From positions 953,501 through 1,017,500 of the forward strand of contig NW_026705219.1 in assembly GCF_029867415.1 (NCBI RefSeq): DNA of 64,000 bases. The letters run 5' to 3'. The translations under genes were made by a program, and so were the position numbers. A model generated the notes under the pieces. That model was not told the origin of the DNA. It searched no databases and worked only from the letters and a program-made list of their open reading frames with translations. This DNA comes from Vicia villosa (taxonomy: Eukaryota > Streptophyta > Magnoliopsida > Fabales > Fabaceae). This document shows, piece by piece, positions 1-11,093 of the stretch. The stretch's first letter is position 1. Each line of letters starts with the position of its first letter.

Positions 1-560
1 ACAATAGGCATGGGCGTGATTCATCGAGGGTGTGTTTTATAACCTAGTCGAGGCATTAACGCGTTTCTGGATTCCCCGTACACGGGTATGAGTTTTGGCA
101 TACGTGTTTGTATACTTGTGATATGATGAGTCCTATGGTGGACGATTCCTTGTTTTCTCCGTACTTGTACCGGATGTGAGGATAAACCTCGAATCAATGG
201 TGGATTCGGTTTTGATGCATGTACCCTGTAGATCCGAGTGGACCCATAGGATAGGAGGACTCACTGAGATTTAGTAATCTCACCCCAATCAACTTATATT
301 TTTTTCAGGTGCAGTTTAGTAGTAGTTGGTCAGTGCAGGTTTGAACCGAAGACTTGGAAGTGATGATGGCTCGGAGACCTCGTCTGATCTCATCTTCTGC
401 TGTGCAGATCCATTGAAGACACATGTTTTGTTATTCCTAGTAAAATTTCATGTTGTACTCAATATGGATCTTTCTATAACTATAGCTTTTGTATGTACTC
501 AATATCAATTTTTAACATTTCATGCATAATATACTAATCAATTATGTGTGGGGTGTTACA
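1..560 (+). repeat. 3' part of the 5' LTR of the LARD
   Basis: Direct repeat of 27818-28377. It ends in GGGGTGTTACA, the inverted complement of the TGTAACACCCC that opens the 3' LTR at 25845. The remaining roughly 2 kb of this LTR lies before the window. Confidence 0.9.
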
Positions 561-562
561 GT

Positions 563-579
563 TGGAATCAGAGCAGGTC
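563..579 (+). other. Primer binding site (initiator Met tRNA type)
   Basis: TGGAATCAGAGCAGG lies two bases after the LTR end. It matches the usual plant initiator-Met primer site TGGTATCAGAGC except for one base. It fixes the plus orientation of the LARD. Confidence 0.8.
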
Positions 580-3500
580 GATTCTCGGCCGAGCCATGAG
601 ACATCACTAGAAATTCCCTTCTTCCTCACATGTGTGCGTTGCTAGCCTGATTTTACTGAAATCCCATTCATTTGTTGAACTTGATCAACTCATCGACTGA
701 GTGTGAGACAGTAGAATTACGGCAGAGCCGCCACGAGGACTCGTAAACCTGTAAGTGTCGTGAAGCCAAGTAGCAAGGATTAGTTGGGTGGTGAATTGTA
801 TATGGAAGCTGGATTTATTGGACGACGTAAGTAGAAGGAATGTTGGAGTTCTCAGACTTAAGAGGGGCGTTTGACACAAAGAAGTAATACCCGAACTGTC
901 AAGGTGTGGATCGAGACAACTAGAACCCCCAGGATTTTGACTGGACGAAGTGAAACTTTCTCTAAGTCTTGGTAATAGCAAGGGAAATCAAAATAGGATC
1001 GATTTGGAGCCTTGTAAGTGAGATTCTCCGAAGGTGTTGAGCTGGGAATTAGTAGGATTCAGTACCGATGATGCTGTCGGTGTTGGGTGTGACTGATGAG
1101 CTGATAGGACAGAATAACCTTTAGAAGTGCGGACACAGAAGTCAGACCTTTCTGATTATGCTGGTACAGACAGTGATTGGATGGGCGAAGTATTAGATCC
1201 CGATCCAACTTGAAGTACCCTAAGCGAGAGTAGTTTCCTAGTGAAGGTTGGTGGAATATACGAACGTGGTAACTTACGATTGGGCGAGGCTTGAATACTC
1301 GGTCGATAGAAGAGGATGTGTATTTCTGTTCTTATCATTTTATATTTAAGTTCTAGAACTACGCTAGATGGAATATGAAATGATGTAGAAGCGTGAAATA
1401 CAGTAACCTAAGTTCTTGTTAGTTATGGTTCGTCTGACCCCGAGTGGAGCCATAGAACTACGCTTGGCGTTGGGCGTTCAGGAAAACAAGAACTAGCACC
1501 TATCTGGAACGTCAGCATGATGATCGCAGTTGCGTCGGTTGTTAGGAACCATAGTATTCCTATCTGAACTGAATTATCCTTGGAATCTCATGCATGTGTG
1601 GGACGAGTGGGTACGCGCACTGCATGGTAATCCGAAGTTGAACTTCAAATCTCCGTGCTTGGCGTTTTGGCGTTCCGAGTAAGTAAACCTTGATGTGTAG
1701 CACTCTCAGGTTTTAGCATCCTGAGGAGTGTGATTCGAAGGACTTGAGGAACGATGAACCTGTTGGAGGCCTGTTCAGACACTTGTCGGTTGCAACTATA
1801 GCATACGCGTGGGGATCATTATACGCCACTAAGGTAGGTTACCTGGATACATGGCCTCGGAGTTGGACCACCATATTGGTACTACCAGACGGGTATAATG
1901 CCACAGTATCGCTATCGTACACAAGATGCGTGAGTCATCCTTTTTTTTCCGACATGTGTGGGACAAAGGTGATCTGAAGCTCAAGGTAGAATTCTGATTT
2001 GGCACTCGTGAGACACATATCCAGACTCTCATAAGGTATGTGGGATAAGGATCCATATGTCGCGCTCGATAGTAGAGGAATAACTAGACAGGCGATGGTG
2101 GGACGGATCAAGATCTGATACTATGCTTATAGAGACTCTGAATGATCGTGCTCGCGCAAATTAGAGTCAGATTACACCTTGCAGACGTTCTCGTTTCATG
2201 AAGTGTTAAGTTGGCAATTTTGCATGAGTGTCTAGAGTGGGACTCATGTGCGGTCATGATATCCTGGTCAGCATGGTGAGTGGCTATCATGTACCATTGG
2301 CGATCAGTGATGGAATATGCGAATTGTATCTTGGACTAGTTTGATGTGTGATGTATCTGGTAGAGTGTTTGTAGATGCTCCGGGTGAAGGAGTGCCAGTC
2401 TTGGCAAAGCATAAACATTTGGTTCGAGAATTACTGAGAAGTCTGTAGAAGAGATGTTGAAGGTGAAAAGTGAAATTTCTTGCATTATGGCTACACTTTG
2501 ACCGTTAGAAGCACTGCAATGAAGGATGTAACCGAGGAAGTCAGTTTAGTGTCAAATTCATAAGTGAAAAAGGCATTAGATGACTGTGTGAATAGAGTGT
2601 GATTGTGGGAAGATTGTTACATCAGTAAATCGCACGAATTATCAGCAGTGATACCACGCTAGAAGGATGAAGTCGTTTGGTTGGGAAGAAGCGATGTAAA
2701 GCGGGCAGAGTTATCATAAGCTACAATACAATTGTGAAGGGTTCATTGTACCGGTTAAGCAACAAGACTTGTTGGAAGAACAGTCATAGCAGTTATACGA
2801 TGTGGGAGTCAGTAACGAAAGACGATTTTCTAAAGTCGGTGAGTATCTGGCTTCCGACGTCATGGAACCAAAGCATATGACTAAGTCGTGTTAGATGGAT
2901 CTAACCTAGATTGATAGAGTAAGTAGAGACTTGGTTCAGGGGAGCATGCAACCTCGAGGAGTAGTTGATGATGGATGTTGGTAAAGCTCTAGAACGTGTT
3001 GTAATTGGACGGTTGTAGATAAGGAACTGTTGTATAGTAATGAAACTAAGTGGATTATGGACGTAACGTGACTCGAAGGGTTTTAAGAAGTGTGTGATTG
3101 ATCGAGATCAGAGTAGCGCAACGAATAAAGGAAGGACCAGATGGGTCTGGGATAAGAATGGACGGTCTACTCGTAGGATTTTATTTTGGGATAGAAGTAT
3201 CTTCCTAAGAGAATCTTGACGAAGCAGCGTTTCGTTCATCTCTGTCCCTCGAGGATCCACCCTAATCTCGAGAGATGGTGTCAATGGACCAACTTTTAAA
3301 GAGACCTTATGGATGGCATGTGGTCGTATATTCATAGATCATCAATTGAGCTTGTAAGCATCAAGGGTTAGACAAAGTATCGTGACAGCCGTATTGTTGA
3401 ATAGTCGTTTTCGGATGGGACTGAAGCGGAGATTGGAGTAATAAAACTCAGTTGCACGAGTAAAGCTTACTTGGAATGAGTCAGCCTGAATATCAGGGAA

Positions 3501-3861
3501 TTAGAAGTTGAAACCAAGGAATTAGACGATCATCTGATTGCCACTGTATGGACTTGTGTGGAGAGTAATTTGAAGTTTTGTCGCAGAAAGGAGTATTGTG
3601 ACAGGGATTCTCGAATGGAAAGTAATTCAAGGAGCAGAGTGAATCAGTAAGGCGTGTTGGACAAGAGTGACACATCATAGTTTGAACGGAAGATATATGA
3701 CATAAATGGATTACTAGGTTTTCTGAAGTCATGAAAGACCAGTATAGAACAATGAAGGTTCAGGACCTTAGAAGGACCTTTTCCTAGGTATGTCCAGCCG
3801 AAGAATCTGAATAGACGTCTTGCTTGAGGATTAAGGTTTCGAATCATGTATAGTGGGACAC

Positions 3862-3866
3862 AAGTG
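3862..3866. repeat. Target-site duplication, left of Ogre
   Basis: AAGTG directly before the LTR; the same five bases follow the other LTR at 25667-25671. Confidence 0.95.
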
Positions 3867-4553
3867 TGTCGCGGGCGAAAAATCGTTTTGTTCCTCTTTT
3901 TTGTGGGATGAGACACCTGATGCCTTCTTTGGGCTCGAGTGCTCATAGAAAATGATTTTTCTTTGTTTCGACCAAACTTTTTATTGTTTCCAAAAGAGGA
4001 AAAGGAAAAAAGCTGCAATAACCTAAAAGTGGGGGGAGAGATCTTGGGTAAGAGGGTTGGTTATACGAAGGGAAGGTATTAGCACCCAACGTATCTATAG
4101 TACTCTATAGGATTCTTTATTGTTTTTCATTCCATGTTACGGTGGAGGTTCTGTTGTGAAATAGGTGGGACCTAAGGTGTTTGTTTGATTATGCTCGCAA
4201 AGATCATCGCGATCCTCTGCATACATATCCCCTAGAGGGAATCAGAGCATCTGTAGCTCGGGGTCTACGGGTGCTAAGGTTTGAATGGTTTTAGAGAGAA
4301 GTTTTGCTCGCCAAGGATACGACCTTGTGCCTACGTATTCTCAAAGGGATGTTGAGAAAGTCAGAGCAATCGTAGTTCCCACTTATGCTAGTGGAAGCAA
4401 AGGATAAGAGACAAATGTCATCTAAATGTTCGATGTATCTAATCTATATCATCACATACATCTGTTTGTTTTCGTTTGAAAATCTTTTCATTATAAGCCC
4501 TGGGCCATGCCACTTATGGCGCTTAGAATGATAAAGATGTTTTTGTTTGTTTA

Positions 4554-4727
4554 ACCAGCCTTGTGGCAAAAACTTTCAATGAAGTCAGCCTTGTGACAAA
4601 AAGTTTTGATTAATCAGCCAGCCTTGTGGCAAAAGTTTCAATGAAGTCAGCCTTGTGACAAAAACTTTGATTAATCAGCCAGTACGGTGGCAAAACGGTT
4701 TGATTGATTAGCCAGCCTTGTGGCAAA
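4554..4727 (-). repeat. GCCTTG-loop stem-loop array in the Ogre 3' LTR
   Basis: Six small palindromes: CCA-GCCTTG-TGG (4555), GTCA-GCCTTG-TGAC (4584 and 4646), GCCA-GCCTTG-TGGC (4617 and 4711) and GCCA-GTACGG-TGGC (4678), mostly followed by an AAAA run. The loop is constant while the stem changes on both sides. The same array is in the 5' LTR at about 21427-21600. The third LTR (about 61135-61335) carries an added copy with loop GACTTG. Confidence 0.8.
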
Positions 4728-4847
4728 AAAGTTAAGTTGATTGATTGATTGATTGTTTGTGATGATATAGATGAGATACTCCTTTCAAAGAGATGATAAA
4801 TGTCTAATCTCCTAGGGTATTTGATTTGGATATTGGGGATGCTTATA

Positions 4848-5123
4848 AGAAGCCCGTGGGTCCTTGTACGAAGCCCAAGAGGAGGCTATCCGAGGGTCCT
4901 TGCATTGTAAGCCCAAGAGGAGGCTATGGGAGGGACAATCGAGGGTCCTTGCATTGTAAGCCCAAGAGGAGGCTATGGGAGGGTCACTCGTTTGTACAAA
5001 GCCCAAGGGGAGGCGTGGTATAGTTGGTTTGAGCTCTTAGAGCGATTTCACCGGGAAACCATACTCTATGTCCTAACCTAAACTAGGGAGATTCTTTGCA
5101 CGAAGCCCAATAGGAGGCTATGG
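4848..5123 (-). repeat. Short tandem units with AGCC/GGCT arms in the LTR
   Basis: Five units of the type AAGCCCAAGAGGAGGCTATG, some preceded by GGGTCCTTGCA. AGCC and GGCT can pair. The copy near 5000 has a GGCG arm and would pair less well. Also present at 21721-21996 and about 61454-61730. Confidence 0.7.
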
Positions 5124-6188
5124 GGAACCTAGTGTTGTACTAAGTTGAACAAGCACACATATCACACATATGAACAAACATGAACAAGTATGAACAAACA
5201 TGAACAGGTATGAACAATTATGAATAAGCATATATATATGACAAGGTGTATGTGTATATAATGGAGTTTATGAAGGAAATATACCTGTAAGCATGCTCCA
5301 TTTGTATACACGGGGGCTCGGGTCTTATACTCGGGGAGAGACCCACTTGAGTTTATTCAAAGCTATGTAAACAGGTATTCACAAAAGGGCTTGGGACTTA
5401 TACCTACATGGAGGCCCATGGTATTTTATAAAACATGGTTGATTGTTTATTTACAGACGCGTCGTTTGAAAAACTGTTTAAAAGTTGTTTTGAAAGAAGT
5501 TTTCTTTTTTGTACAAAGAAAAAGAAAAGGGTATGAAAGGGGCTTGGGACTTATACCTACATGGAGGCCCATGGTATATTTGAAAAGTTTTGAATAGTTT
5601 GAAGTTTTGTTATTTTGAAAATGATTTGAAAATTGTTTGAAAAGGTTTTATTTTTTTGAAGAAGTTTTATTGTTAAAAAAACGGTACAAAAGAAAAAAAG
5701 AAGTGGGACTTACACTCTCTAATATTCGAGAGGCCCCACTTCATTTTGAAAATCGATTGATTAATCAAAAAGGATTTAAAAAAGAAGTGGTTTATCGTTT
5801 TGAAAAAGAATCGCGATCGCTCGTCTTAAAACGATTTGAATTTGAAAGAAAACAACTTAATTAAGTTAAAACAAGTTTTAATACTCAATTAAGACCTAAA
5901 TGATTAGGGTTTGATCACAAAAAAAATTTACAAGTGATTAGGTTAAAAATTAAATGAAAAACAATATTTAAAGTATTTAAAAACACTTAAAAATGTATCA
6001 TTTTAAACCTAATTAAAAATGTATCAAATAAATATTTTTTGATGATTTTTTTTTATATTCATAAAATATATGTGTTAAATAAAGAGTGTACAAAAAAAGA
6101 AGCAAAAATAAATTGATTTGATTAGTTAAATAATTAGTTAAAGTTGTTAAGAAAATTGAAGAAAAATAGTGTTAAAAAAAAAGGTTTT

Positions 6189-6252
6189 GGTCCCTAAGGG
6201 TGTTGAACCCACGACCTTATGCTCACCACTCAAAAGCATAACCAACTGGACC
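6189..6252 (-). other. tRNA-like sequence in the Ogre LTR
   Basis: In element sense this 64-base stretch begins GGTCC, ends GGGACC (arms that pair), holds CAGTTGGTTA like the D-arm/A-box of tRNAs, and GGGTTCAACACCC like the T-arm/B-box. TATGCT and AGCATA form a possible anticodon stem, but with an 11-base loop. It is not a working tRNA gene; a tRNA or SINE remnant kept inside the LTR is more likely. The other LTRs hold it at 23062-23125 and 62855-62918. Confidence 0.6.
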
Positions 6253-6264
6253 ACGCGCGTGGTC
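6249..6264. repeat. 16-bp perfect palindrome
   Basis: GACCACGCGCGTGGTC, its own reverse complement, abuts the tRNA-like stretch. It is unchanged in all three Ogre LTRs here, including the diverged one near 62915-62930. Confidence 0.8.
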
Positions 6265-7208
6265 TGATTAACAAAGGCAAAAGATTTGATTATATTTCAA
6301 ACTCAACATTTAAATTTCCTTCGCAAAAAATGGCGCCAAGAACACCTTCCCCATTTGAATTTGAAAATCTTCAAAACTGAACCAAATTGATCAAGTGAAG
6401 GGTGTATCTCACTCGTTTTTCCATAAGGAACATGATGGTACCATTTAATTTCATTTATTTTCACTCTAAGGCCATTGATTTTCTGATGAACACGAAGAAC
6501 CCTAATATGACAAATCATCGTGAAATCGTGTATGATCATGATATGATGCAATTGATTGAGGGTTAATGATCCTCATAGGTGCAGAAACAAGATGGTATGT
6601 TCATATTTCATTTATGATGCATGGAGAATAGAGTTTGAAGTTCATGAAGCTTACCTTCAAAAACGGCAAAACTGGAGATTTGATTCTTCAATAGAGGTGT
6701 TACAGATGCTTTGTATCGATCTGGATAGCTTCAATGATGATTATGGAAGGTGTCTGGATGCTTGGAACCAACTGAATTCATCTGAGCATGGCCATGGTAC
6801 CCGATCTGCAGATGCTTCAAGAGTGAATCGAACTTGATGATTATGAAGTTTTTGATTGATGATGGGTGTTGGGATAGTTCATATGTGATGTATATAAGGT
6901 GTTGGAAGTGTTAGTTTGGACAGAAATGATCTTGAATGGATTTTGGCATGATAAGGCTCTCTTTATGCAAACATGGAGGTGAGATGATGATTCTGAGTTT
7001 TAAGGTGTTTTGGGGTGTGTGAGTGGATCAAACACATCCCATATGATGTTTATGAGATGTTAGAAGCATCATTTTGCTCAGATCTTCAATGGTTTAGAGG
7101 TTGAGTTTTCTACCTCTTTGAAAACTATGAAACTTGCAATTCAAGAAAGAAAGAGAAAACCTATGCTTTGTGAGGTTTTGGTGTGAGTTTGAAGATGATT
7201 TTAACCTC

Positions 7209-7216
7209 TATTTATA
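7209..7216 (-). promoter_or_regulatory. TATA box of the Ogre LTR (3' copy)
   Basis: TATAAATA in the setting CCTATAAATAGAGG on the element strand. Same motif in the 5' LTR and in the third LTR. Confidence 0.7.
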
Positions 7217-8793
7217 GGCCAAGGATTCTGAACTAAAAGCTCTTGCAAGTTGATTCAAGAATGATGATTTGGCTTAAGAGATAAAATGGAATCTTTCACA
7301 TTAAATGCAAATGGTTAAAAGTGACTAAACCATGGTTAAATTCCAAGCTTCCTATCCTCTTCCATTCTGATCTTCAAATCAGAAAATATCATTCAATTAT
7401 TGGTTCTATGCATCATTGCTTGGATTTTAGGTCATGTAGTCTTGAAACTTAGTGAAAAAATGGTGAAAATTCAAGTGAAAATGATCACTAATGTCAAAAT
7501 TCAAAACCATGGCTACACTCCATATTTTTTCATGCTCTTGGACATTTTGGAAAGCTCATGTTACACACTTCAAAACCCTAGTTGAAAGTTTCTTCAATAC
7601 CTTTAAGGAAATGGGTGAAAAAGATCCATGAACTTTGAAAAAAAATGAAGTTTTAAGTGAAATTTTCCAAAGATGCCAACTTTGAAGCACCATATCTCTT
7701 AAATGGTTAATCTTATGGAAAAAAATTATATGTGTCAAAGTTGTTTATTGGATCAAAATCTACAACTTTCATGTTGGAAGTTTTTTTCAGTTTGTAGGTG
7801 AAATTTTGAGAAATTCCCTTCCAAAGTTTGGAAAAAACCATGCAAAACACTTAGAAAATTTTCTAAGTATGGAAAGTCAAACTTTTGACTTTTTGATTCT
7901 TGATTGATTTTCTTGATTTTTCTTGATCAAATGACTTCATATATCATATATTGATGATTTTCAACTTCCAAAGTCATGGTTGACCAAAATTCCCAAAAGT
8001 CAAAGGTGTTCTTGTGCAGTTGACTTTTTCAGACGAATCGCGTTTCTGGAGATTTCAAATGAAACAGGCTATCCTCACCAAATGAATGGTATGAATGGAT
8101 CATATTGAGGCATTAGAGGATATTGAATCATAGTTTGAGTTGTGACATCTTGTCCTGATTAAAAAGTCAGTTGTTCAGATGAATTAGGTCAAAAACCCTA
8201 ATTGTCGACCAGATGAAATTGATGACTGTAGGTCTTGAATTGAGATGTAATTTCCATTGGATGTTGTCATAGGGATTATTTGAAGATGACTGAAACTTTT
8301 GATTGACTTCCTGGGGATTTTTAGGGTTTCCCAAATGTGATCCCTGATTTCAGTCCTTGATAGTTCAAAACCCTGATCTGAGGATTTGTCTGATCAATCT
8401 TTGTGTAGGAGATGTCTTGAGCTAATGGATTAGTTCAAAATTATGTACTTGGGGTCTTGAGGTCTTGTCCCAAGTCACTGGGTCAAATCCTGAGCAAAAG
8501 TCAAGAGTACGCTGTCTTCAGTCAAAACTCTAATTTGGTCGATTCAAAGCTGTTGAGCTTGTTGAAATGAATCTCTGAGGACCAAATGTTGATTGTTGAT
8601 GAAGATGATTCATTTGAGATGAAGGGAGAACAAAACCCTAGTTGATTATTGCTTGTACTGATGAGTGATTTCTTGATTAAATCCCTGCTGAGTCACAAGT
8701 AGCAAACACAAACTATGCAATTTGTTAGAGATGCAAATGATGCATATGCAATGATATGAGGTGGTATCTTAGGTCAAAAATTGGGGTATGACA

Positions 8794-8812
8794 GATGCCC
8801 CTATTTAAGTTT
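8794..8812 (-). other. Ogre polypurine tract region
   Basis: In element sense AAATAGGGGCATC directly precedes the 3' LTR start TGTCATACC. It is purine-rich and in the right place for priming of plus-strand DNA, though not a long pure purine run. Confidence 0.6.
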
Positions 8813-9107
8813 CTTCAACCTGAGACATGAAGATTGAAAATCTTCGTTTTGATAGGGTGGAAGAGACTTAAATATCAGAAGACGCAAATTTTGGACCTAA
8901 GATACCAAAATTGCGAATGATACAAGGATATCTTTACCGAGGGAATATCAAAACTGACTCCGCTGGGGAAAAGAGGTTGGGAAGGATTTCTCAATCCGTT
9001 TTAGGAAGAGAATCCGTTTTTCTCTTTTTTTCGGGAAAGCAAGTGTATGCTTCACCGGGGAATGATAGCTTTGTAAGAAAAGCTTACCTATCGACATTAC
9101 CGACTAT

Positions 9108-9404
9108 CAGCACATGGATAGACTTGTTTAATAATGCGAAGGTGAAAGGTATGAAACTGTATTACCGACTATCAGCATGGTGATAGACTTGACAAGGTAA
9201 AAGAGTTTCAAAGGTTCGGTTAATATTACCGACTATCAGCCTTGTGATAGACATGTTAAATAATATAACCAGAACAAAAGGTTACCGACTACCAGCCTCG
9301 TGATAGCGGTTTCGAAGACATGATCAATTATCAGCCGAGTGATAAAATGATTCTGGAGACTTTGCTAGGGAAATTACTGGTTATTCAGCCTTGTGAACAG
9401 TAAT
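9108..9404 (-). repeat. Stem-loop array in the Ogre 3' UTR
   Basis: Six imperfect copies, several after ACCGA. They include CTATCA-GCATGG-TGATAG (9169-9186), CTATCA-GCCTTG-TGATAG (9233-9250), TTATCA-GCCGAG-TGATAA (9328-9345) and a double stem with ATTACTG/CAGTAAT outside and TTCA-GCCTTG-TGAA inside (9373-9404). The first stem-base change is matched by its partner. The loop is the same GCCTTG seen in the LTR array. Confidence 0.8.
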
Positions 9405-10687
9405 AAGGCCCTGATTGTCAAATGGTCTTCATGATTGATTTCCTTGAGAGGAAAAAGCTTTTGAAAGAGACATAAGCTGCTCAAACGATGAGGCTATTGC
9501 TTATTGTCTATTTTTCACGACTCTGTTTGGGGAATCGGGATTTGAATTTCTGGTAAAGATAGGGTTCTAACCAAGAATGAATTGGAAAGAAACAGTCAAA
9601 CAAGACTTTGTACCCAATGAGGAATGAACTCAACTGGGGATTCTCTCCTTTGTTTTGAGAGGAGAAACTAAAGCAACCTTCTTCCACGAGGAATGATCTC
9701 AGTGGGGAACTGGAGAAAGAAGATGTTCTTTCTGCTTATGGGTGACAACCTAATTGGAGAGATGACACGCCCATACCTGTTTCTTTTTCTTCTTTTTTTT
9801 CTTTTTTTTTCTTTTTTTTTTTGAGGATAGATATATCCTAAACAAGTGATTTTAAAGCAAACATTGAAAAAATGCAAGAATGCATAAATGATGCAAATAT
9901 GTATGAATGATGAATGTCATGAATGTCGCATGCATGCTAACAATACTGACAGACAAAGAAGTATACTGGAGAGGGACCGACGTCGCAATACAACCAGATA
10001 CTTGGCAAATGTTCTTCAACACGGTGTAGATAACACAGGTGATGAATGGTGTTGCGTGCTTTAATCTTCTCTGGGGATGATAAGCATCTTTTCTTATTGA
10101 GATGGAAGAACCTCTTCACTGGAGATGGAAAATCTTCGTCACTAGGGATAAAAGAGCTTCTTCACTGGGGATAGAAGAGCTTCTTCACTGGGGATAGAAG
10201 AGCTTTTCCTATCATAATCTTTGATTTATTCTATGGAGATAGCTGTTGATGTTCCTTCTGTTGTTCACAACTCAAAGGAAAGTTTCGCTTTTATTTTGAA
10301 AAAGAAAAGTAAATTCATTTAAAACTTATTTTTTTCTTTTTTTTTTGTTTCAAAAGTGAATAACACAATTAAAGCGTCATTTTGAAACTGAAAAAAATTA
10401 AAGATTGCAAACAAATGGGCACAAGGCTCAAATTTATTTAATAGGATGGTAACCAGCTAAAGGCGTGATTCCATGGAGTATTTACAAAAGTTGGAAATGG
10501 TAATTATGCGGAAAAGGCTACATTGAAAGCAATAACCACTATTCCCCCTAACAACTTTGAGTTCCAACTGTGCTTGTCGCTTCAGATTGGTGATGATTTG
10601 TTTGAAGATCCTTTGATGAAAAAGACTCCTCAAATGACGAAGTACGGACTGATGCAGTTACTTTGTCATAATTCCTTAATTTTTGCC

Positions 10688-10833
10688 TAGATTGCCCTTT
10701 CAGGTTTTCAATCTACCAGGATGAATTTTTTCTGTTTATTGTCTCTAATTTTTGCCTGGACCGCCCTTTCAGGTTTTCAGTCCACCGAGACGCTCATTTT
10801 TGCCTAAGTCGCCCTTTGCGGGTTTTCGACTTA
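10688..10833 (-). repeat. Three covarying hairpins just behind pol
   Basis: Arms TAGATTG/CAATCTA (10688-10715), TGGACCG/CAGTCCA (10757-10784, one mismatch) and TAAGTCG/CGACTTA (10805-10833). The loop is almost constant, CCCTTTCAGGTTTT or CCCTTTGCGGGTTTT, with an inner CCT/AGG or CCC/GGG pair. Stem sequences differ between copies but complementarity is kept. Confidence 0.75.
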
Positions 10834-10856
10834 GCGAGCTGTTCTTTTGTTCTTTT

Positions 10857-11093
10857 TTAGACAAAGTATTTCTTGACTGCATCAGCATTCACAGGATGTG
10901 GGAGTTCATCGCCATCCATGGTTGCAAGAGTCATGGCGCCACCAGAAAATGTTCTTTTGACAACATACGGGCCTTCGTAATTAGGAGACCATTTGCCCCT
11001 AGAATCTGGTTGAAAAGACAAGATCTTTTTAAGCACGAGGTCACCTTCTCGAAATTCACGAGGTCGAACCTTTTTGTTGAAATCTTGTTTCAT
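10857..11093 (-). pseudogene. Ogre integrase C-terminal fragment
   Basis: Encodes 78 residues typical of the C-terminal end of Ty3/gypsy integrase, with FREGDLVLKK and GPYVVKR, as in the DNA-binding region after the catalytic core. It follows the pol stop by overlap but in another frame. The roughly 300 residues of integrase core that should lie between are absent, which points to a deletion of around 1 kb with a frame change. The ATG at 11093 is only the first Met in the fragment, not a real start. Confidence 0.85.

Larger units (their letters stand above)
561..3866 (+). other. LARD internal region, no genes seen
   Basis: 3.3 kb with only short open frames on both strands, none showing retroelement motifs. 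I see no conserved zinc knuckle, DTG/DSG protease, YxDD polymerase or integrase HHCC/DDE pattern. It continues at 25672-25844 on the far side of Ogre. Either it was never coding (a true LARD) or it is too decayed to read. Confidence 0.6.
3867..8793 (-). repeat. Ogre 3' LTR
   Basis: Nearly identical copy of 20740-25666. In element sense it starts TGTCATACC and ends CGCCCGCGACA. Contents, in plus coordinates: GCCTTG-loop hairpins 4554-4727, repeated AGCC...GGCT units about 4848-5123, larger hairpins 5311-5741, a tRNA-like stretch 6189-6252, a 16-bp perfect palindrome 6249-6264 and a TATA box 7209-7216. Short open frames found here recur in the other LTR only because the LTRs are copies; I do not regard them as genes. 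Confidence 0.95.
8813..10856 (-). other. Ogre 3' untranslated region
   Basis: About 2 kb between the pol remnant and the 3' LTR with no coding signal. It holds two structured arrays (9108-9404 and 10688-10833), a CTTCACTGGGGATAGAAGAG tandem repeat at about 10116-10207 and T-rich runs near 9780-9825 and 10330-10350. Confidence 0.75.

Noticed and set aside
561..3866. Decayed gag-pol of the LARD
   Set aside because: I looked for protease, RT, RNase H and integrase words in all frames and found none convincing. A profile search could still change this.
6189..6252. A functional tRNA gene
   Set aside because: No proper acceptor stem of seven pairs or regular anticodon loop; the possible anticodon stem is not kept in the third LTR.
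3867..8793. Open frames of 60-93 codons that recur with near-identical proteins at two or three places
   Set aside because: They recur only because they lie in LTR copies. They have no domain, and some cross the hairpin arrays or the LTR borders.
9108..9404. Spaced palindromic repeats resembling a CRISPR array
   Set aside because: Plant nuclear DNA. The units are short and diverged with unequal spacers, and belong to a retrotransposon 3' UTR.
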